43,409 nucleotides of DNA from Bacillota bacterium. GTDB taxonomy: Bacteria > Bacillota > UBA4882 > UBA8346. Within the stretch, counting starts at the first letter, position 1, and every line of letters starts with the position of its first letter. Location: positions 1-43,409 of the forward strand of contig JAKPCT010000069.1 in assembly GCA_029553165.1 (NCBI GenBank), in the 5' to 3' direction. This document shows, in pieces, positions 34,748-43,258 of this stretch. The notes below the pieces were generated by a model. It saw only the letters and a program-made list of their open reading frames with translations, had not been told where the DNA came from and did no database searches. The translations under genes and the position numbers were made by a program.

Positions 34748-35506
34748 ATGAAAAAATCCGCCTTAATACTAACACTATTAATTGGAATAATTCTAATAAC
34801 AGTTATTATACTCTCTAATAGCACTCTTTTCAGGGGGATTTCTATGCAAGAGCCGATCCAATCCCAAACATATGTTAGCAAGTTACGGGTTGGGACCAAG
34901 ACCATTGAAAATGTCCATGAAGATATTGAAGAAACGGTACTAGCTCGTCTTTTACCGCATTACAAAAAGGCAAATCTGGCCTTCCCGCCGAAAGAGCTTT
35001 GTTTCATTGTCTTAAAGGCGGAAAAAATTCTAGAAGTTTGGGGGGAAAATGGACAAGATTGGCGTTTTATCCGCTCCTATCCTGTTTTAGGCGCCAGTGG
35101 TGTAGCCGGCCCCAAACTCCGTGAAGGTGATCGGCAAGTACCTGAAGGGATATACCGGATCACCTGGCTTCATCCTAACAGTTCCTATCATCTATCGATG
35201 AAACTTAATTACCCTAATGAATACGATCACCAACAAGCCAATCGCGAAAGACGAACTCAACTTGGCGGCGATATCTTTATTCATGGCAAAGACCTTTCAA
35301 TTGGTTGTGTTGCGATCGGTGACGCTTCGATTGAAGACCTGTTCATCACTGTCAGTAAAGTTGGAATCAATAATGTAAAAGTGATCATTGTCCCCAATGA
35401 TTTAAGAAAGAAAGAACCAATTAAAGGCGAATATTATCATCGTCTCCCCTGGTTAAAAGAGCTGTATGCCGAGCTTAAAACAGAACTAACAAATTATTGT
35501 CGTTAA
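34748..35506 (+). CDS. L,D-transpeptidase family protein (YkuD/YafK-like)
   Basis: A 252-residue protein with an N-terminal hydrophobic anchor (about 5-24) and an extracytoplasmic catalytic domain. The YkuD active-site motif is FIHGKDLSIGCVAIGDASIEDLF, with the nucleophile Cys in SIGC and the upstream His. The segment PKLREGDRQVPEGIYRI--LHPNSSYHLSM-LNYPN is typical of the YafK branch. Such enzymes cross-link or trim peptidoglycan. The AAGGGG site is about twelve bases from the ATG, a little far. It is divergent from the membrane-anchored protein gene. Confidence 0.9.
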   Translation: MKKSALILTLLIGIILITVIILSNSTLFRGISMQEPIQSQTYVSKLRVGTKTIENVHEDIEETVLARLLPHYKKANLAFPPKELCFIVLKAEKILEVWGENGQDWRFIRSYPVLGASGVAGPKLREGDRQVPEGIYRITWLHPNSSYHLSMKLNYPNEYDHQQANRERRTQLGGDIFIHGKDLSIGCVAIGDASIEDLFITVSKVGINNVKVIIVPNDLRKKEPIKGEYYHRLPWLKELYAELKTELTNYCR

Positions 35507-35618
35507 AAATAACTTTTCTAAATCATTCTACCGAACCTCAGTTATCCCACCTTTCTGTTAACACCTGATAAATTTTTTGATAATTTCAAGCATTTTTGCA
35601 ATCAATATGGTAAAATTC

Positions 35619-35670
35619 TTTTTGGTCTAAAAAACCAAAAAATGAAAGTTTGACAACCAAAGTCAAACTT
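35619..35670 (+). promoter_or_regulatory. Two hairpins in the typA leader
   Basis: TTTTTGGT (35619-35626) pairs with ACCAAAAA (35634-35641), and AAGTTTGAC (35646-35654) pairs perfectly with GTCAAACTT (35662-35670). Both lie within 125 bases of the typA start, and the sequence matches no riboswitch I know. The gap 35507-35739 holds only this leader. Confidence 0.55.
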
Positions 35671-35739
35671 ATAAAATATGTAACCAACTCCCTAATCTTA
35701 AATATACACACTAATAAATCAGGTAAGGTGAAACAGAAA

Positions 35740-37569
35740 TTGACTACTAAAACTAAAGAACTAATACGTAATATTGCAATCATTGCCCACGTCGATCATG
35801 GCAAAACCACCTTGGTCGACTGCTTACTGCGCCAAGCCGGAACTTTCCGTGAAAACGAACGGGTGGCCGAACGGGTGATGGATAGCAACGATCTCGAACG
35901 GGAACGCGGAATCACCATCTTAGCAAAGAATACCGCTGTCCATTACGGTGATCTCAAGATTAACATCGTTGATACTCCCGGCCATGCCGACTTTGGCGGT
36001 GAGGTTGAACGGGTCCTGCGCATGGTTGATGGCGCATTGCTCTTAGTTGACGCTTTTGAAGGCCCAATGGCCCAAACCAAGTTTGTTCTGCGTAAAGCAT
36101 TGGAAGTAGGCTTGAAAATTATTGTTGTTATCAATAAGATCGACCGTCCGGACGCCCGCGTTAACGAAGTCCTAAATGAAGTCTTTGATCTCTTTGTTGA
36201 ACTGGAAGCTGACGACTGGCAACTTGATTTTCCGGTTATTTATACTTCTTCCCGTTTGGGTGTGGCAACAACAGATCCTGATATCCCGGGCGAAAACATG
36301 AAACCATTGTTTGAATTGATCAAAGCTGAGGTCCCAATGCCTACCGGGGACTCTGACTTACCCTTACAGTTACAGATCACCACGTTAGAATATGATGAAT
36401 ATGTAGGCAGAATCGGCATTGGCCGGATCACCAATGGTACATTGGCGCCAGGACAGATGATCAGCCTCTGTAAAAGGGACGGTACGATCGAAAAGATTAA
36501 AATCGGTAAAGTCTGGACCTACAGTGGCTTAAAGAAGGTTGAAGTCGACAAGGCCGGAGTTGGTGACATTGTTGCTTTAGCCGGTTTAGGCCAAGTGAAT
36601 ATCGGTGAAACAGTCAGTGATTTTGAAAACCCAATGCCGCTGGAATTACTAAACATTGAAGAACCAACCCTAACCATGAATTTCATCGTCAATGACAGTC
36701 CTTTTGCCGGACGTGAAGGGAAATTTGTTACTTCGAGACACTTACGGGAGCGGCTCTGGAAAGAGGCGGAGACCAATGTTAGCTTACGCGTGAAGGAGAC
36801 TGACTCCCCTGACTCTTTTGAAGTTTCCGGCCGTGGCGAGTTACACTTAGCAATCTTGATTGAAACGATGCGACGCGAAGGTTATGAGTTACAAATCTCC
36901 AAACCGGAACCAATCTTAAAAAAAGTTAATGATGAGATCTATGAACCATACGAACGCCTTTTCTTAAATGTTCCGGAAGAATTCTCCGGCAGGGTGATTG
37001 AGAACTTAGGCGCACGCAAAGCTGAGATGCTTAACATGCAACCCTCAGGTCAGACCCACCTCAAACTGGAATTTATCATTCCCGCTCGTGGTTTAATCGG
37101 TTTTCGTTCCGAATTTTTAACCGACACCAAAGGTGAAGGAATCATGCATCATATCTTCGACCACTATGGTCCGTGGAAAGGTGTGATTCCCGGCCGCAAA
37201 CGCGGCGTGTTAGTTGCATTTGAGAGTGGCGAGGCTACCGGTTATGCGATCTTTAATATGGAAGACCGGGGTTCCTTCTTTATTTCCCCTGGTGAAAAAG
37301 TCTACGCCGGAATGATCGTCGGCGAACATTCGCGCGAAAACGATCTGGACGTTAATGTCTGTAAGAAAAAACAGTTAACCAATATGCGGGCCAGTGGTTC
37401 TGATGAAGCCATCAAACTGACCCCTCCCCGGATTTTCTCCCTCGAACAGGCAATGGAATACATCGATGATGATGAATTGGTTGAAGTAACCCCTTCCACA
37501 ATCAGGATGCGCAAAAAGTTGCTTGATAAGGGTGAACGGGAACGGGCTGCCAAAAGAGCACGGGAGTAA
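35740..37569 (+). CDS. typA: Ribosome-associated translational GTPase TypA/BipA
   Basis: A 609-residue GTPase of the EF-G type that binds 70S ribosomes and aids 50S assembly and stress growth. It has the P-loop [25 protein letters not shown] and NKIDRP, then domain II, two alpha-beta domains and the TypA-specific C-terminal domain with [26 protein letters not shown] and [16 protein letters not shown]. The start is the TTG at 35740 with AAGGTGA seven bases upstream, giving the normal family length; an upstream ATG would add 30 residues overlapping leader hairpins. It ends in a strong terminator. Confidence 0.97.
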   Translation: MTTKTKELIRNIAIIAHVDHGKTTLVDCLLRQAGTFRENERVAERVMDSNDLERERGITILAKNTAVHYGDLKINIVDTPGHADFGGEVERVLRMVDGALLLVDAFEGPMAQTKFVLRKALEVGLKIIVVINKIDRPDARVNEVLNEVFDLFVELEADDWQLDFPVIYTSSRLGVATTDPDIPGENMKPLFELIKAEVPMPTGDSDLPLQLQITTLEYDEYVGRIGIGRITNGTLAPGQMISLCKRDGTIEKIKIGKVWTYSGLKKVEVDKAGVGDIVALAGLGQVNIGETVSDFENPMPLELLNIEEPTLTMNFIVNDSPFAGREGKFVTSRHLRERLWKEAETNVSLRVKETDSPDSFEVSGRGELHLAILIETMRREGYELQISKPEPILKKVNDEIYEPYERLFLNVPEEFSGRVIENLGARKAEMLNMQPSGQTHLKLEFIIPARGLIGFRSEFLTDTKGEGIMHHIFDHYGPWKGVIPGRKRGVLVAFESGEATGYAIFNMEDRGSFFISPGEKVYAGMIVGEHSRENDLDVNVCKKKQLTNMRASGSDEAIKLTPPRIFSLEQAMEYIDDDELVEVTPSTIRMRKKLLDKGERERAAKRARE

Positions 37570-37590
37570 TATTTACTCCCGTGTTTTTTG
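37559..37590 (+). terminator. Terminator of typA
   Basis: A perfect 11-bp stem (37559-37569 with 37573-37583) starts inside the last codons and is followed by TTTTTTG. Confidence 0.93.
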
Positions 37591-37618
37591 ATAAGACGGC
37601 TTTTCTTTTTCATAACAT

Positions 37619-38070
37619 TCACCTGTCAAATCTAATGCCAACAAATCCACCATTATACTGTTCGTTTGGCCTAAAAAGAGAAATAGCATAAACACCTCCC
37701 CATTCAAATTGATATAATGTAATTCCTTCATCTTTTTTTGTTGGTGTACCTAAATTTTCAAACAGCCATTTATCAGCAAATGCCCGTTCAGCAGCTTGTC
37801 TTTTCTCTCTATTGCTACTAGTTTCCTCATCAATCTCTATACGCGGCCATAAAGTGATAGACTCCAGCAAATCATCTTTGAAAAAAACATACCCAAAAAT
37901 TCAGCATTATTTATACAAAAGATTTTCTTAATAGTTATTACTGTATCATTGCTTAAATATGGATTTAGCCTGTCTTTGTATACACTTTCCATTTCCTGTT
38001 TTGTAGTATTTCTATCAATGATTAGTTCTCCAAGGTCAATTATCCCATTCTTTAAGTCCGTCATAATCAT
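37619..38070 (-). pseudogene. Frameshifted small protein gene of unknown function (immunity-array member)
   Basis: Two overlapping minus frames (38070 to 37837, then 37870 to 37619) make one protein of about 150 residues if one base is gained at a run of seven T (A7 on the plus strand, 37881-37887). The rejoined product would read through ...NAEFLGMFF into KDDLLESITLWPRIEIDEE and end in YNGGFVGIRFDR. It looks like a small soluble immunity-type protein, but I do not recognise the family. The first ATG has GGGGGAG only 3 bases away; the third codon (38064) is spaced better. It may be dead, phase-variable or a sequencing slip. Confidence 0.65.
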
Positions 38071-38116
38071 CTACTCCCCCAAGTTTAACTTAAAAAATAA
38101 ATCCCCAAAGAATAAT

Positions 38117-38340
38117 AAGGGCTGGTGGGCTGCGAAGCCGACTTCCAGGAGCGGCAAGCCTGATGGATTAAGGCTAGTCAGGATGACGGTGCCGCTCCGG
38201 GTGAATCAAGCGGACGTAGCACGGCTAGCTTCTTCGAGGTTACTTTCCCGTGCTATGCTACATCAAGACTTTTTTACCCGGTGGACGGCTTCTTCTTTGA
38301 CACCGCCCTCCCGGGCGTTGGATAAAAAATCTTATGTAGG
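38117..38340 (+). ncRNA. Candidate structured RNA of unknown family
   Basis: A GC-rich block in AT-rich surroundings folds into four successive helices. P1: CTGG/CCAG (38122-38125 with 38145-38148) and GGCT/AGCC closed by a GCGA (GNRA) tetraloop at 38132-38135. P2: GAGCGGCA/TGCCGCTC (38149-38156 with 38190-38197) with inner CCTGA/TCAGG. P3: TAGCACGG/CCGTGCTA (38217-38224 with 38248-38255). P4: about 17 pairs with two bulges (38258-38276 with 38323-38339), capped by CCCGG/CCGGG and a second stem. The GNRA loop favours the plus strand. No open frame here looks coding. It could be an IscB/TnpB-type guide RNA relic, another ncRNA or an interspersed repeat. Confidence 0.5.
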
Positions 38341-38394
38341 CGCGGGTTATTTAAGGTTACAAAGAAAAATATTATTTATTGTTTGTTAAGTATA

Positions 38395-38568
38395 TTATAC
38401 AATTTCATGATTATTAAAACGTCCAATGATGTCATTAATATTTTCATTAACCCATAATTCGATTTCTTCTAATGTAGCATTTCGCTTTCCTTCAAAGTAT
38501 ATAAAAAACTCTAATACATCTAACTCTTGTTTCTTTGAAGGTCAACTATAAGACAAAAACTTATTCAT
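38395..38568 (-). pseudogene. Small gene interrupted by an in-frame TGA (immunity-array member)
   Basis: The ATG overlaps the stop of the upstream membrane-protein gene (TAATG). After eight codons comes TGA (38542-38544), then 48 further codons in the same frame run to TAA: a helical, acidic stretch with LDVLEFFIYFEGK and TLEEIELWVNENINDII. The continuity of frame and coding-like composition suggest a 57-codon gene broken by one substitution. Family unknown. Confidence 0.55.
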
Positions 38569-38969
38569 TACAAATTAGAAGCTATAATACCCAATATAGG
38601 ACTAAATAAAACAATATAAGAAAAATTTTTCAACTCAATTAACTCTTTTTTTAGTTCTAATAGTTTTTGATCCTCAAAATTATCTTTATTTCTCGCAAAT
38701 TTATAAACCCTGTATGCATTAACAAATCCTCTTCCGAAAATAGGATATGTATTTAAATACTCCCATTTTTGAAAATAATTTTGTTTCAAATATTCCATTA
38801 ACATATTAATTTTTTTATTACTCAAAATTAAAAGCATAATACCACTTAACATGAAATGGAATAAAATTAATTCATCCAAAAAAATGCCTTTCAATTTTTT
38901 ATAAAAAAACACAATAGAATAAACCACTATCAAAGAAACAATCCATATATTTCGATAATCTTTAATCAA
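38568..38969 (-). CDS. Small membrane protein, unknown (immunity-array member)
   Basis: A 133-residue protein with three hydrophobic segments (about 8-23, 30-50 and 115-130) and a charged central loop with GRGFVNAYRVYKFARNK. The start is a TTG (38967-38969) with GAGGGTG five bases upstream. I do not recognise the family. It lies 21 bases after the Imm44-like gene and overlaps the next broken gene by one base. Membrane-embedded immunity proteins usually protect against envelope-targeting toxins, but this role is inferred only from position. Confidence 0.65.
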   Translation of the reverse strand: MIKDYRNIWIVSLIVVYSIVFFYKKLKGIFLDELILFHFMLSGIMLLILSNKKINMLMEYLKQNYFQKWEYLNTYPIFGRGFVNAYRVYKFARNKDNFEDQKLLELKKELIELKNFSYIVLFSPILGIIASNL

Positions 38970-38990
38970 CTAATCACCCTCTAAAATTTG

Positions 38991-39413
38991 CTAAAGTTTA
39001 AAATTTTCCATCTCGCCTAATTTTTCATTCATTTCAAAAAAGATCTTAAGGTCTTCGCTGAATTCTGCTAAGTTAAAAACCTTAACTTTTAATTCTTTGA
39101 TAATTTCAAGGGACTCTAAAGTTTTCTCCTTCACCATCATATATATCTCTCTATTATTAGCAGTTTTAAATCGTCCGTGATCAAGTTTTATGTCATACTC
39201 CAATAATTTTTTGGCCCGACTATACTTCTTTCGAACCGTAAAAAATGAATCAAATTCAGAAGAAACACAGATTATCCCTATTACAAATATTTCAATGCCT
39301 GGACCATAATTTTTTTCTTCAAAAAATGATTCTGCTTCTAAAGATATCGCGGTAATTATCTCTCCTTTTTTACAAACATCTCTGGAAATTTCTTGTGAGA
39401 ACCCAAAATACAT
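38991..39413 (-). CDS. Imm44-like immunity protein (intact copy)
   Basis: A 140-residue soluble protein. The pattern MYFGFSQEISRDV, then YGPGIEIFVIGIICV, then LLEYDIKLDHGRFKTANN and a helical LESLEIIKEL resembles the Imm44 family of polymorphic-toxin antidotes. It is clearly paralogous to the broken copy at 41506-41846, sharing for example KKGEIITAISLEA with KKGDIITAISIEA. The ATG has GGAGG eight bases upstream. It follows the DUF3841-like gene by 46 bases. The toxin it would neutralise is not identified. Confidence 0.72.
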   Translation of the reverse strand: MYFGFSQEISRDVCKKGEIITAISLEAESFFEEKNYGPGIEIFVIGIICVSSEFDSFFTVRKKYSRAKKLLEYDIKLDHGRFKTANNREIYMMVKEKTLESLEIIKELKVKVFNLAEFSEDLKIFFEMNEKLGEMENFKL

Positions 39414-39459
39414 CTATAATTCCTCCAAAATTCTTTAAGGACTTATTGATAAATAAGCT

Positions 39460-39957
39460 TCAAGAATGTATTAAAACTCTACTCATCATTCGTTTCAGCT
39501 TCTGCAAATCTGGAAGGAACATGGTTATTTGAAAAAGTTCTTTTTGTCCTACTTCTAAATTATTCTTCTTTAATTCTTGCTCAAATCTATCAAAATCTGC
39601 TTCTGACTGCGCAAGATACCAATAATTTAATACATAATGCCACGTTTCAAAATCAGATAATAACACTTTGCAATCATCTATATTAATTTTTAAACGCACT
39701 CCCTCTGTCCCTTTTGGTAAATGAGATGAGCATCTTAAGTCTGGCATTTTGCGTCTTGCGTCTTCCCATTGATACCATCCCCAAACAGGAAATTTAACGT
39801 CAGGAGGTTTCGGACCAATTCGTCTCTCCATTTGAAGGACCATCCAATTATAAGGAACAATATGATATTCATCAACAAAAAACCCGTCCGTCTTGTAACG
39901 TCTTTCACTACACAATTTATCCCAAACAATTTTATGTTGGACTATCCATAAAATCAT
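39460..39957 (-). CDS. DUF3841-like protein
   Basis: A 165-residue soluble protein. It shows the DUF3841 pattern: MILWIVQHKIVWDKL, YNWMVLQMERRIG, PVWGWYQW, a PDLR segment and KVLLSDFETWHYVLNYWYLA. The function of the family is unknown; it is common in accessory and toxin-immunity regions. The start is the ATG at 39957 with AAGGTG nine bases upstream, a site that overlaps the preceding gene's stop; the longer frame to 39990 is rejected. Confidence 0.75.
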   Translation of the reverse strand: MILWIVQHKIVWDKLCSERRYKTDGFFVDEYHIVPYNWMVLQMERRIGPKPPDVKFPVWGWYQWEDARRKMPDLRCSSHLPKGTEGVRLKINIDDCKVLLSDFETWHYVLNYWYLAQSEADFDRFEQELKKNNLEVGQKELFQITMFLPDLQKLKRMMSRVLIHS

Positions 39958-39965
39958 TTTGAGGA

Positions 39966-41531
39966 TCACCTTACTCCTGATTGCTTCCAAGCGGCAAGTT
40001 TATGGAAAGATTCTTTATCCATGACTACTTTCATTAGCCTATTTGCTAAATTAACCGCAACAATCACTTTCTTCCCAAATAAAGTGTTCCCCTGTTGCTG
40101 ATAAACCACCTCTTCTTTTTTTAGCACTAAAACACTCTTCATCTGGCCTTCAACAAAAATTGCATTATTCCCAAGCAACTTCCCTTTCCATTTGTTTAAT
40201 AAAATCCCCTTACAATATTGGAACTCAATCACATCTTTATTGTCTCTTGCATCAATGATACTTTTCAAGAAGGCTGTTGTGTTTTCTATCAGACCGTCAC
40301 TAGGTTTATTTAATTGCGAAAACCATCTTGAATGCAACAGACATCTAACACCTAATACCAGAGCAATTAGATTAATAAAAAGTAAGCGGTTAATTGGGAC
40401 TTTATTGGCTAAATTTAATCCATACATAAGAAAGGTGATAATTGGCATTTCTAAAAGGCAAATCTCCATAATCTTTAGTCTTTGAGACGTTGGCTTAATA
40501 TAAAACCAAATTCCAGCCACAACTAATAACGCAGCCAAGACTGTCTGTGGAAGGTATATATTTGATAATTTTAATTGCAACAACCAAAACCCTAGTGAAA
40601 TCAATCCAAATATTCCACAGACAATGCCAATTCTCTTTACTTGTCTAAAATATCTTAAATACTCCAAAGCTTCTTCAAGCTGCTCAATATTTTTTAATTG
40701 TGTTGAATCAAAATTAAGCTCTTTAAGATCATCTTTTTTAATATTTGAGCTGACATTTATATTGAGTTCATAGACTGGGATATTATAATCCTTCCTTCGA
40801 AAAAAGCCTCTGATTAGCAGATAAATCCCTCCGCCAAAAGTCATCATAAATCCTATCGTGAGTCCAAATGAAAGGGTGAGTAAGATGATGGAGTCACTTT
40901 GGAAGGTCTCCATCGAATAGGATATTACGGCTAAAATTATAAAAAGACCTAATGATGTCATCAAATATTTACATCCGGCCTTTAACAGTTCTTCTTTTTC
41001 CATATATTTAGCATCAGTACTTGGCCCAAATTCTCTGGTTAGGACTGATTGAGATCTTAAATGTCTGTCTGCTTCCTTAAATATTTCATTTTTCAATTTA
41101 GTATTGATGTCTGGTGATAATGGCTCAATTTTATTCTTCTGTACGAAGTCGATCCATCTTTGTAAGTCCTTCGGGTATCCCAAAGCATGAATGACTTGAC
41201 GAATTCGGTCTATCGCTTCAACCGGGTCAATTTGACCAAAAATTATCTTTTGGGAAATATAGTTAATATACTCCCTTAAAAGCTCATCCTTGTCAGGAAG
41301 TTCCCATTTTAGTTCTTCCAATACTTTCTCAAAGTAATAATCAATCAATTCATCCGAAAATGGCTCTTTAGCATTGACTAATGCAACCAACGACAGTGAA
41401 TGATAGCCTTCATTTACCAGACACTTTGCCCAGTTAACAGTGTCATAGCTTGTCGCTTCGTTCAACATCCGTTTTACAAAATACTCAAAAATCTCAGTAC
41501 TAATATTAATCACCGACCAACTGTTCTTCAA
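39966..41531 (-). CDS. Large multi-helix membrane protein with helical N-terminal domain, unknown
   Basis: A 521-residue protein. Residues 1-190 are soluble and helical, with LVNEGYHSLSLVALVNAKEPF and a DELLREYINYISQKI-FGQIDPVEAI-RI segment that resembles DUF2247-type immunity domains. Two transmembrane helices follow near 195-255, four more at about 300-400, and a beta-rich C-terminus ends in a short helix. I do not know a family for the whole. The first codon is a TTG (41529-41531) inside the end of the broken Imm44-like gene, whose frame ends at 41506, so the two overlap. It precedes the DUF3841-like gene. Confidence 0.7.
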   Translation of the reverse strand: MKNSWSVINISTEIFEYFVKRMLNEATSYDTVNWAKCLVNEGYHSLSLVALVNAKEPFSDELIDYYFEKVLEELKWELPDKDELLREYINYISQKIIFGQIDPVEAIDRIRQVIHALGYPKDLQRWIDFVQKNKIEPLSPDINTKLKNEIFKEADRHLRSQSVLTREFGPSTDAKYMEKEELLKAGCKYLMTSLGLFIILAVISYSMETFQSDSIILLTLSFGLTIGFMMTFGGGIYLLIRGFFRRKDYNIPVYELNINVSSNIKKDDLKELNFDSTQLKNIEQLEEALEYLRYFRQVKRIGIVCGIFGLISLGFWLLQLKLSNIYLPQTVLAALLVVAGIWFYIKPTSQRLKIMEICLLEMPIITFLMYGLNLANKVPINRLLFINLIALVLGVRCLLHSRWFSQLNKPSDGLIENTTAFLKSIIDARDNKDVIEFQYCKGILLNKWKGKLLGNNAIFVEGQMKSVLVLKKEEVVYQQQGNTLFGKKVIVAVNLANRLMKVVMDKESFHKLAAWKQSGVR

Positions 41532-41846
41532 TTATTGTTAAAGAATCAAGGATGCTATCCTGCACCATCTGGTAAATCTGTTTATTATTCGCATTTTTAA
41601 AAGTGTGGTAATCCAGTTTTACATCATATTCAAGTATTTTCTTATTTTATTATATTTCTTACGTATCTTGCTAAAAAAGAAATCAAAACCCGGATCTACA
41701 CAAATTACACCAATATAAAACGAGTCTATACCAAGACCATAGTTTTTATCATCAAAATATGATTTGGCTTCGATCGAGATAGCAGTAATAATATCTCCCT
41801 TTTTGAAAACATCAACAGAAATTTCTCGCGATATCCCGAAATTCAT
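41506..41846 (-). pseudogene. Imm44-like immunity gene, second copy, frameshifted
   Basis: From the ATG at 41846 (GGAGA eight bases upstream) the frame encodes MNFGISREISVDVFKKGDIITAIS-like sequence up to an early stop at 41619. The missing second half continues in another frame from about 41660 to the TAA at 41506-41508: ILEYDVKLDYHTFKNANNKQIY and a helical tail. This matches the intact paralog at 38991-39413. Restoring one A in the minus-strand A4 run (41637-41640) rejoins the halves. Confidence 0.8.
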
Positions 41847-41873
41847 TGTCATCTTCTCCTAATATTTTGTAAA

Positions 41874-42284
41874 TTACCAGTACTCTAAGACTCTTTCAAA
41901 TTGGTCAAATAATAGTTTCAGATCACTTATCTGCTGTTTATCAAACGTTGCAACATTACGAAAATCAATGAGAGAACGGTAGCTTAGTACTTGCCAATAT
42001 TGACGCTCATTTAACTCAAAGATCATCATTTTATCTTCAAAATATTTTGAGTTAAGCACCAACTCAAGTTCCAACCGCTTTAAGCCTTTTTGTCTTCGAA
42101 GCTTCACTCCAGGCCAGAAAAACCTTAAATTTTCAATAAATAATAAGTTGTTTTTAGTTGCAATCATTTGCAAAAGAGTTTTTCCTGTTACCAAACTCTT
42201 TTGGATCTCAATCCAATCTTCAAGATCAAATAGATAATCCGCGTATTTATTTCCTGGATAATATTTATCAAGCTCGACCTTCAA
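41874..42284 (-). CDS. Soluble protein, unknown (immunity-array member)
   Basis: A 136-residue protein with no signal or membrane helix. It opens with YYPGNKYADYLFDLEDWIEIQ and has a strand-rich middle (LRRQKGLKRLELELVLNSKYF) and a helical end with FDQFERVLEYW. I do not recognise the family. The start is a TTG (42282-42284) with GAGG seven bases upstream. It is followed 27 bases later by the broken Imm44-like gene, just as the DUF3841-like gene is followed by the intact one. Confidence 0.65.
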   Translation of the reverse strand: MKVELDKYYPGNKYADYLFDLEDWIEIQKSLVTGKTLLQMIATKNNLLFIENLRFFWPGVKLRRQKGLKRLELELVLNSKYFEDKMMIFELNERQYWQVLSYRSLIDFRNVATFDKQQISDLKLLFDQFERVLEYW

Positions 42285-42459
42285 TTTGAAACCTCAATCC
42301 TCCAACCATCTCTTGTTTTCAGCAGCTGTCGTTAAATTCCGTATCGTAATTGGTACATGCCTTTAATTTATTTCGATTAAAGATTAAATAATAGAGGAAA
42401 TACAAAGGATTCCCTGATAAACTCGATAATATCTCTTTTTATAGCCTTCATTCATTTGA
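42285..42459 (-). other. Gap with degraded coding-like sequence
   Basis: No intact gene is present. Short open stretches occur in all three minus frames, among them 39 codons with SGNPLYFLYYLIFNRNK and a 22-codon tail VPITIRNLTTAAENKRWLED. This looks like a relic of a lost array gene. Confidence 0.35.
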
Positions 42460-42672
42460 TTACTCCGCAAGTACATACTTCTTTACTTCAGTCCTAAACA
42501 TTAATTTACCGCAATATTCACACACCTGTGTTTGACCATCAACAATGAATCCTTTAGCCCCGCATTCTTTCCCGCATACTGCAAAAGCTATATATATTTC
42601 TTTGGGAAACTCCATATTTTCTACCTCTGGATACTCTTCCAAGTCATATCCTTCAAATCTGTGTTTACACAT
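42460..42672 (-). CDS. Small zinc-ribbon protein, unknown function
   Basis: A 70-residue protein with an N-terminal Cys-His pair (CKH), an acidic stretch (YDLEEYPEVENMEFPKEIYI) and a zinc ribbon formed by CGKEC and CEYC. Similar short proteins with IYIAFAVC...CGKLMFRTEV occur as hypothetical proteins in many Bacillota, I believe. The ATG has GGAGG five bases upstream. It lies between the membrane protein gene and the 136-residue gene. Confidence 0.7.
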   Translation of the reverse strand: MCKHRFEGYDLEEYPEVENMEFPKEIYIAFAVCGKECGAKGFIVDGQTQVCEYCGKLMFRTEVKKYVLAE

Positions 42673-42756
42673 ATTATCCTCCGAAGCTAAATTGTAACAA
42701 CTCTTCTTTTAGTTCCTCCGTCAAACTTTTCTCTGTAAAATCTTCTGTTAAGATAA

Positions 42757-43173
42757 TTATTTTAATTTCTCCAAAAACTCAGTTATAAACTTTTTTAAAA
42801 ATAGTACTTCGTAACAATGAAAACCATAAAATAATACTGTTGCGCATAGAAATAATATGTATCCTAAATCAAATTGCAATGAAAAAATACAAAGAAGATT
42901 CCCCACAAACAAACCAAGTAGGAAAAACCAACCAAATATAGATCTTTTCAAATACCATTTAATCCTTATAAATGAATCCTCCTCTTGTATCTCTACTTTT
43001 AAATTTGTTTTTAGCTTTCGTAAGAAAAATAAATCTATTGTAAGTATAAAAGTATCTCCTTCTTGTTTTAAAGAGACAGGAAAGACACTTTTCTGATTAA
43101 ACTGCTTTACTTCCAAATTTAAATTTATCAAAAAATTGTTCTTCGTACTTTTTATATAAGATTCTCTTAGCAT
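42757..43173 (-). CDS. Two-helix membrane protein, probable cognate immunity gene
   Basis: A 138-residue protein. Residues 1-80 are soluble and strand-rich (VFPVSLKQEGDTFILTIDLF), two transmembrane helices lie at about 83-125, and a lysine-rich helix ends it (KKFITEFLEKLK). I do not recognise the family. It begins 85 bases after the stop of the putative toxin, the usual place for the cognate immunity gene. The ATG at 43173 has AGGAG six bases upstream; a longer frame to 43218 is unsupported. Confidence 0.65.
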   Translation of the reverse strand: MLRESYIKSTKNNFLINLNLEVKQFNQKSVFPVSLKQEGDTFILTIDLFFLRKLKTNLKVEIQEEDSFIRIKWYLKRSIFGWFFLLGLFVGNLLCIFSLQFDLGYILFLCATVLFYGFHCYEVLFLKKFITEFLEKLK

Positions 43174-43258
43174 TTTATTCTCCTGATTTATTATCTCCCG
43201 CCACCACCTGCACCTCACTTTCTGTTAGCATAATTTATTTAAATTTTTCAAAAAATCT

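Noticed and set aside
37949..38389. Plus-strand open frame of 146 codons through the GC-rich block
   Set aside because: It has no ribosome site, runs antisense through the start of the frameshifted gene, and its composition follows the helices of the RNA-like block rather than a protein.
42670..42770. Possible extra small gene between the zinc-ribbon and membrane-protein genes (frame with IIILTEDFTEKSLTEELKEE)
   Set aside because: About 34 open codons without a start codon or ribosome site, overlapping the end of the preceding gene; at most a relic.
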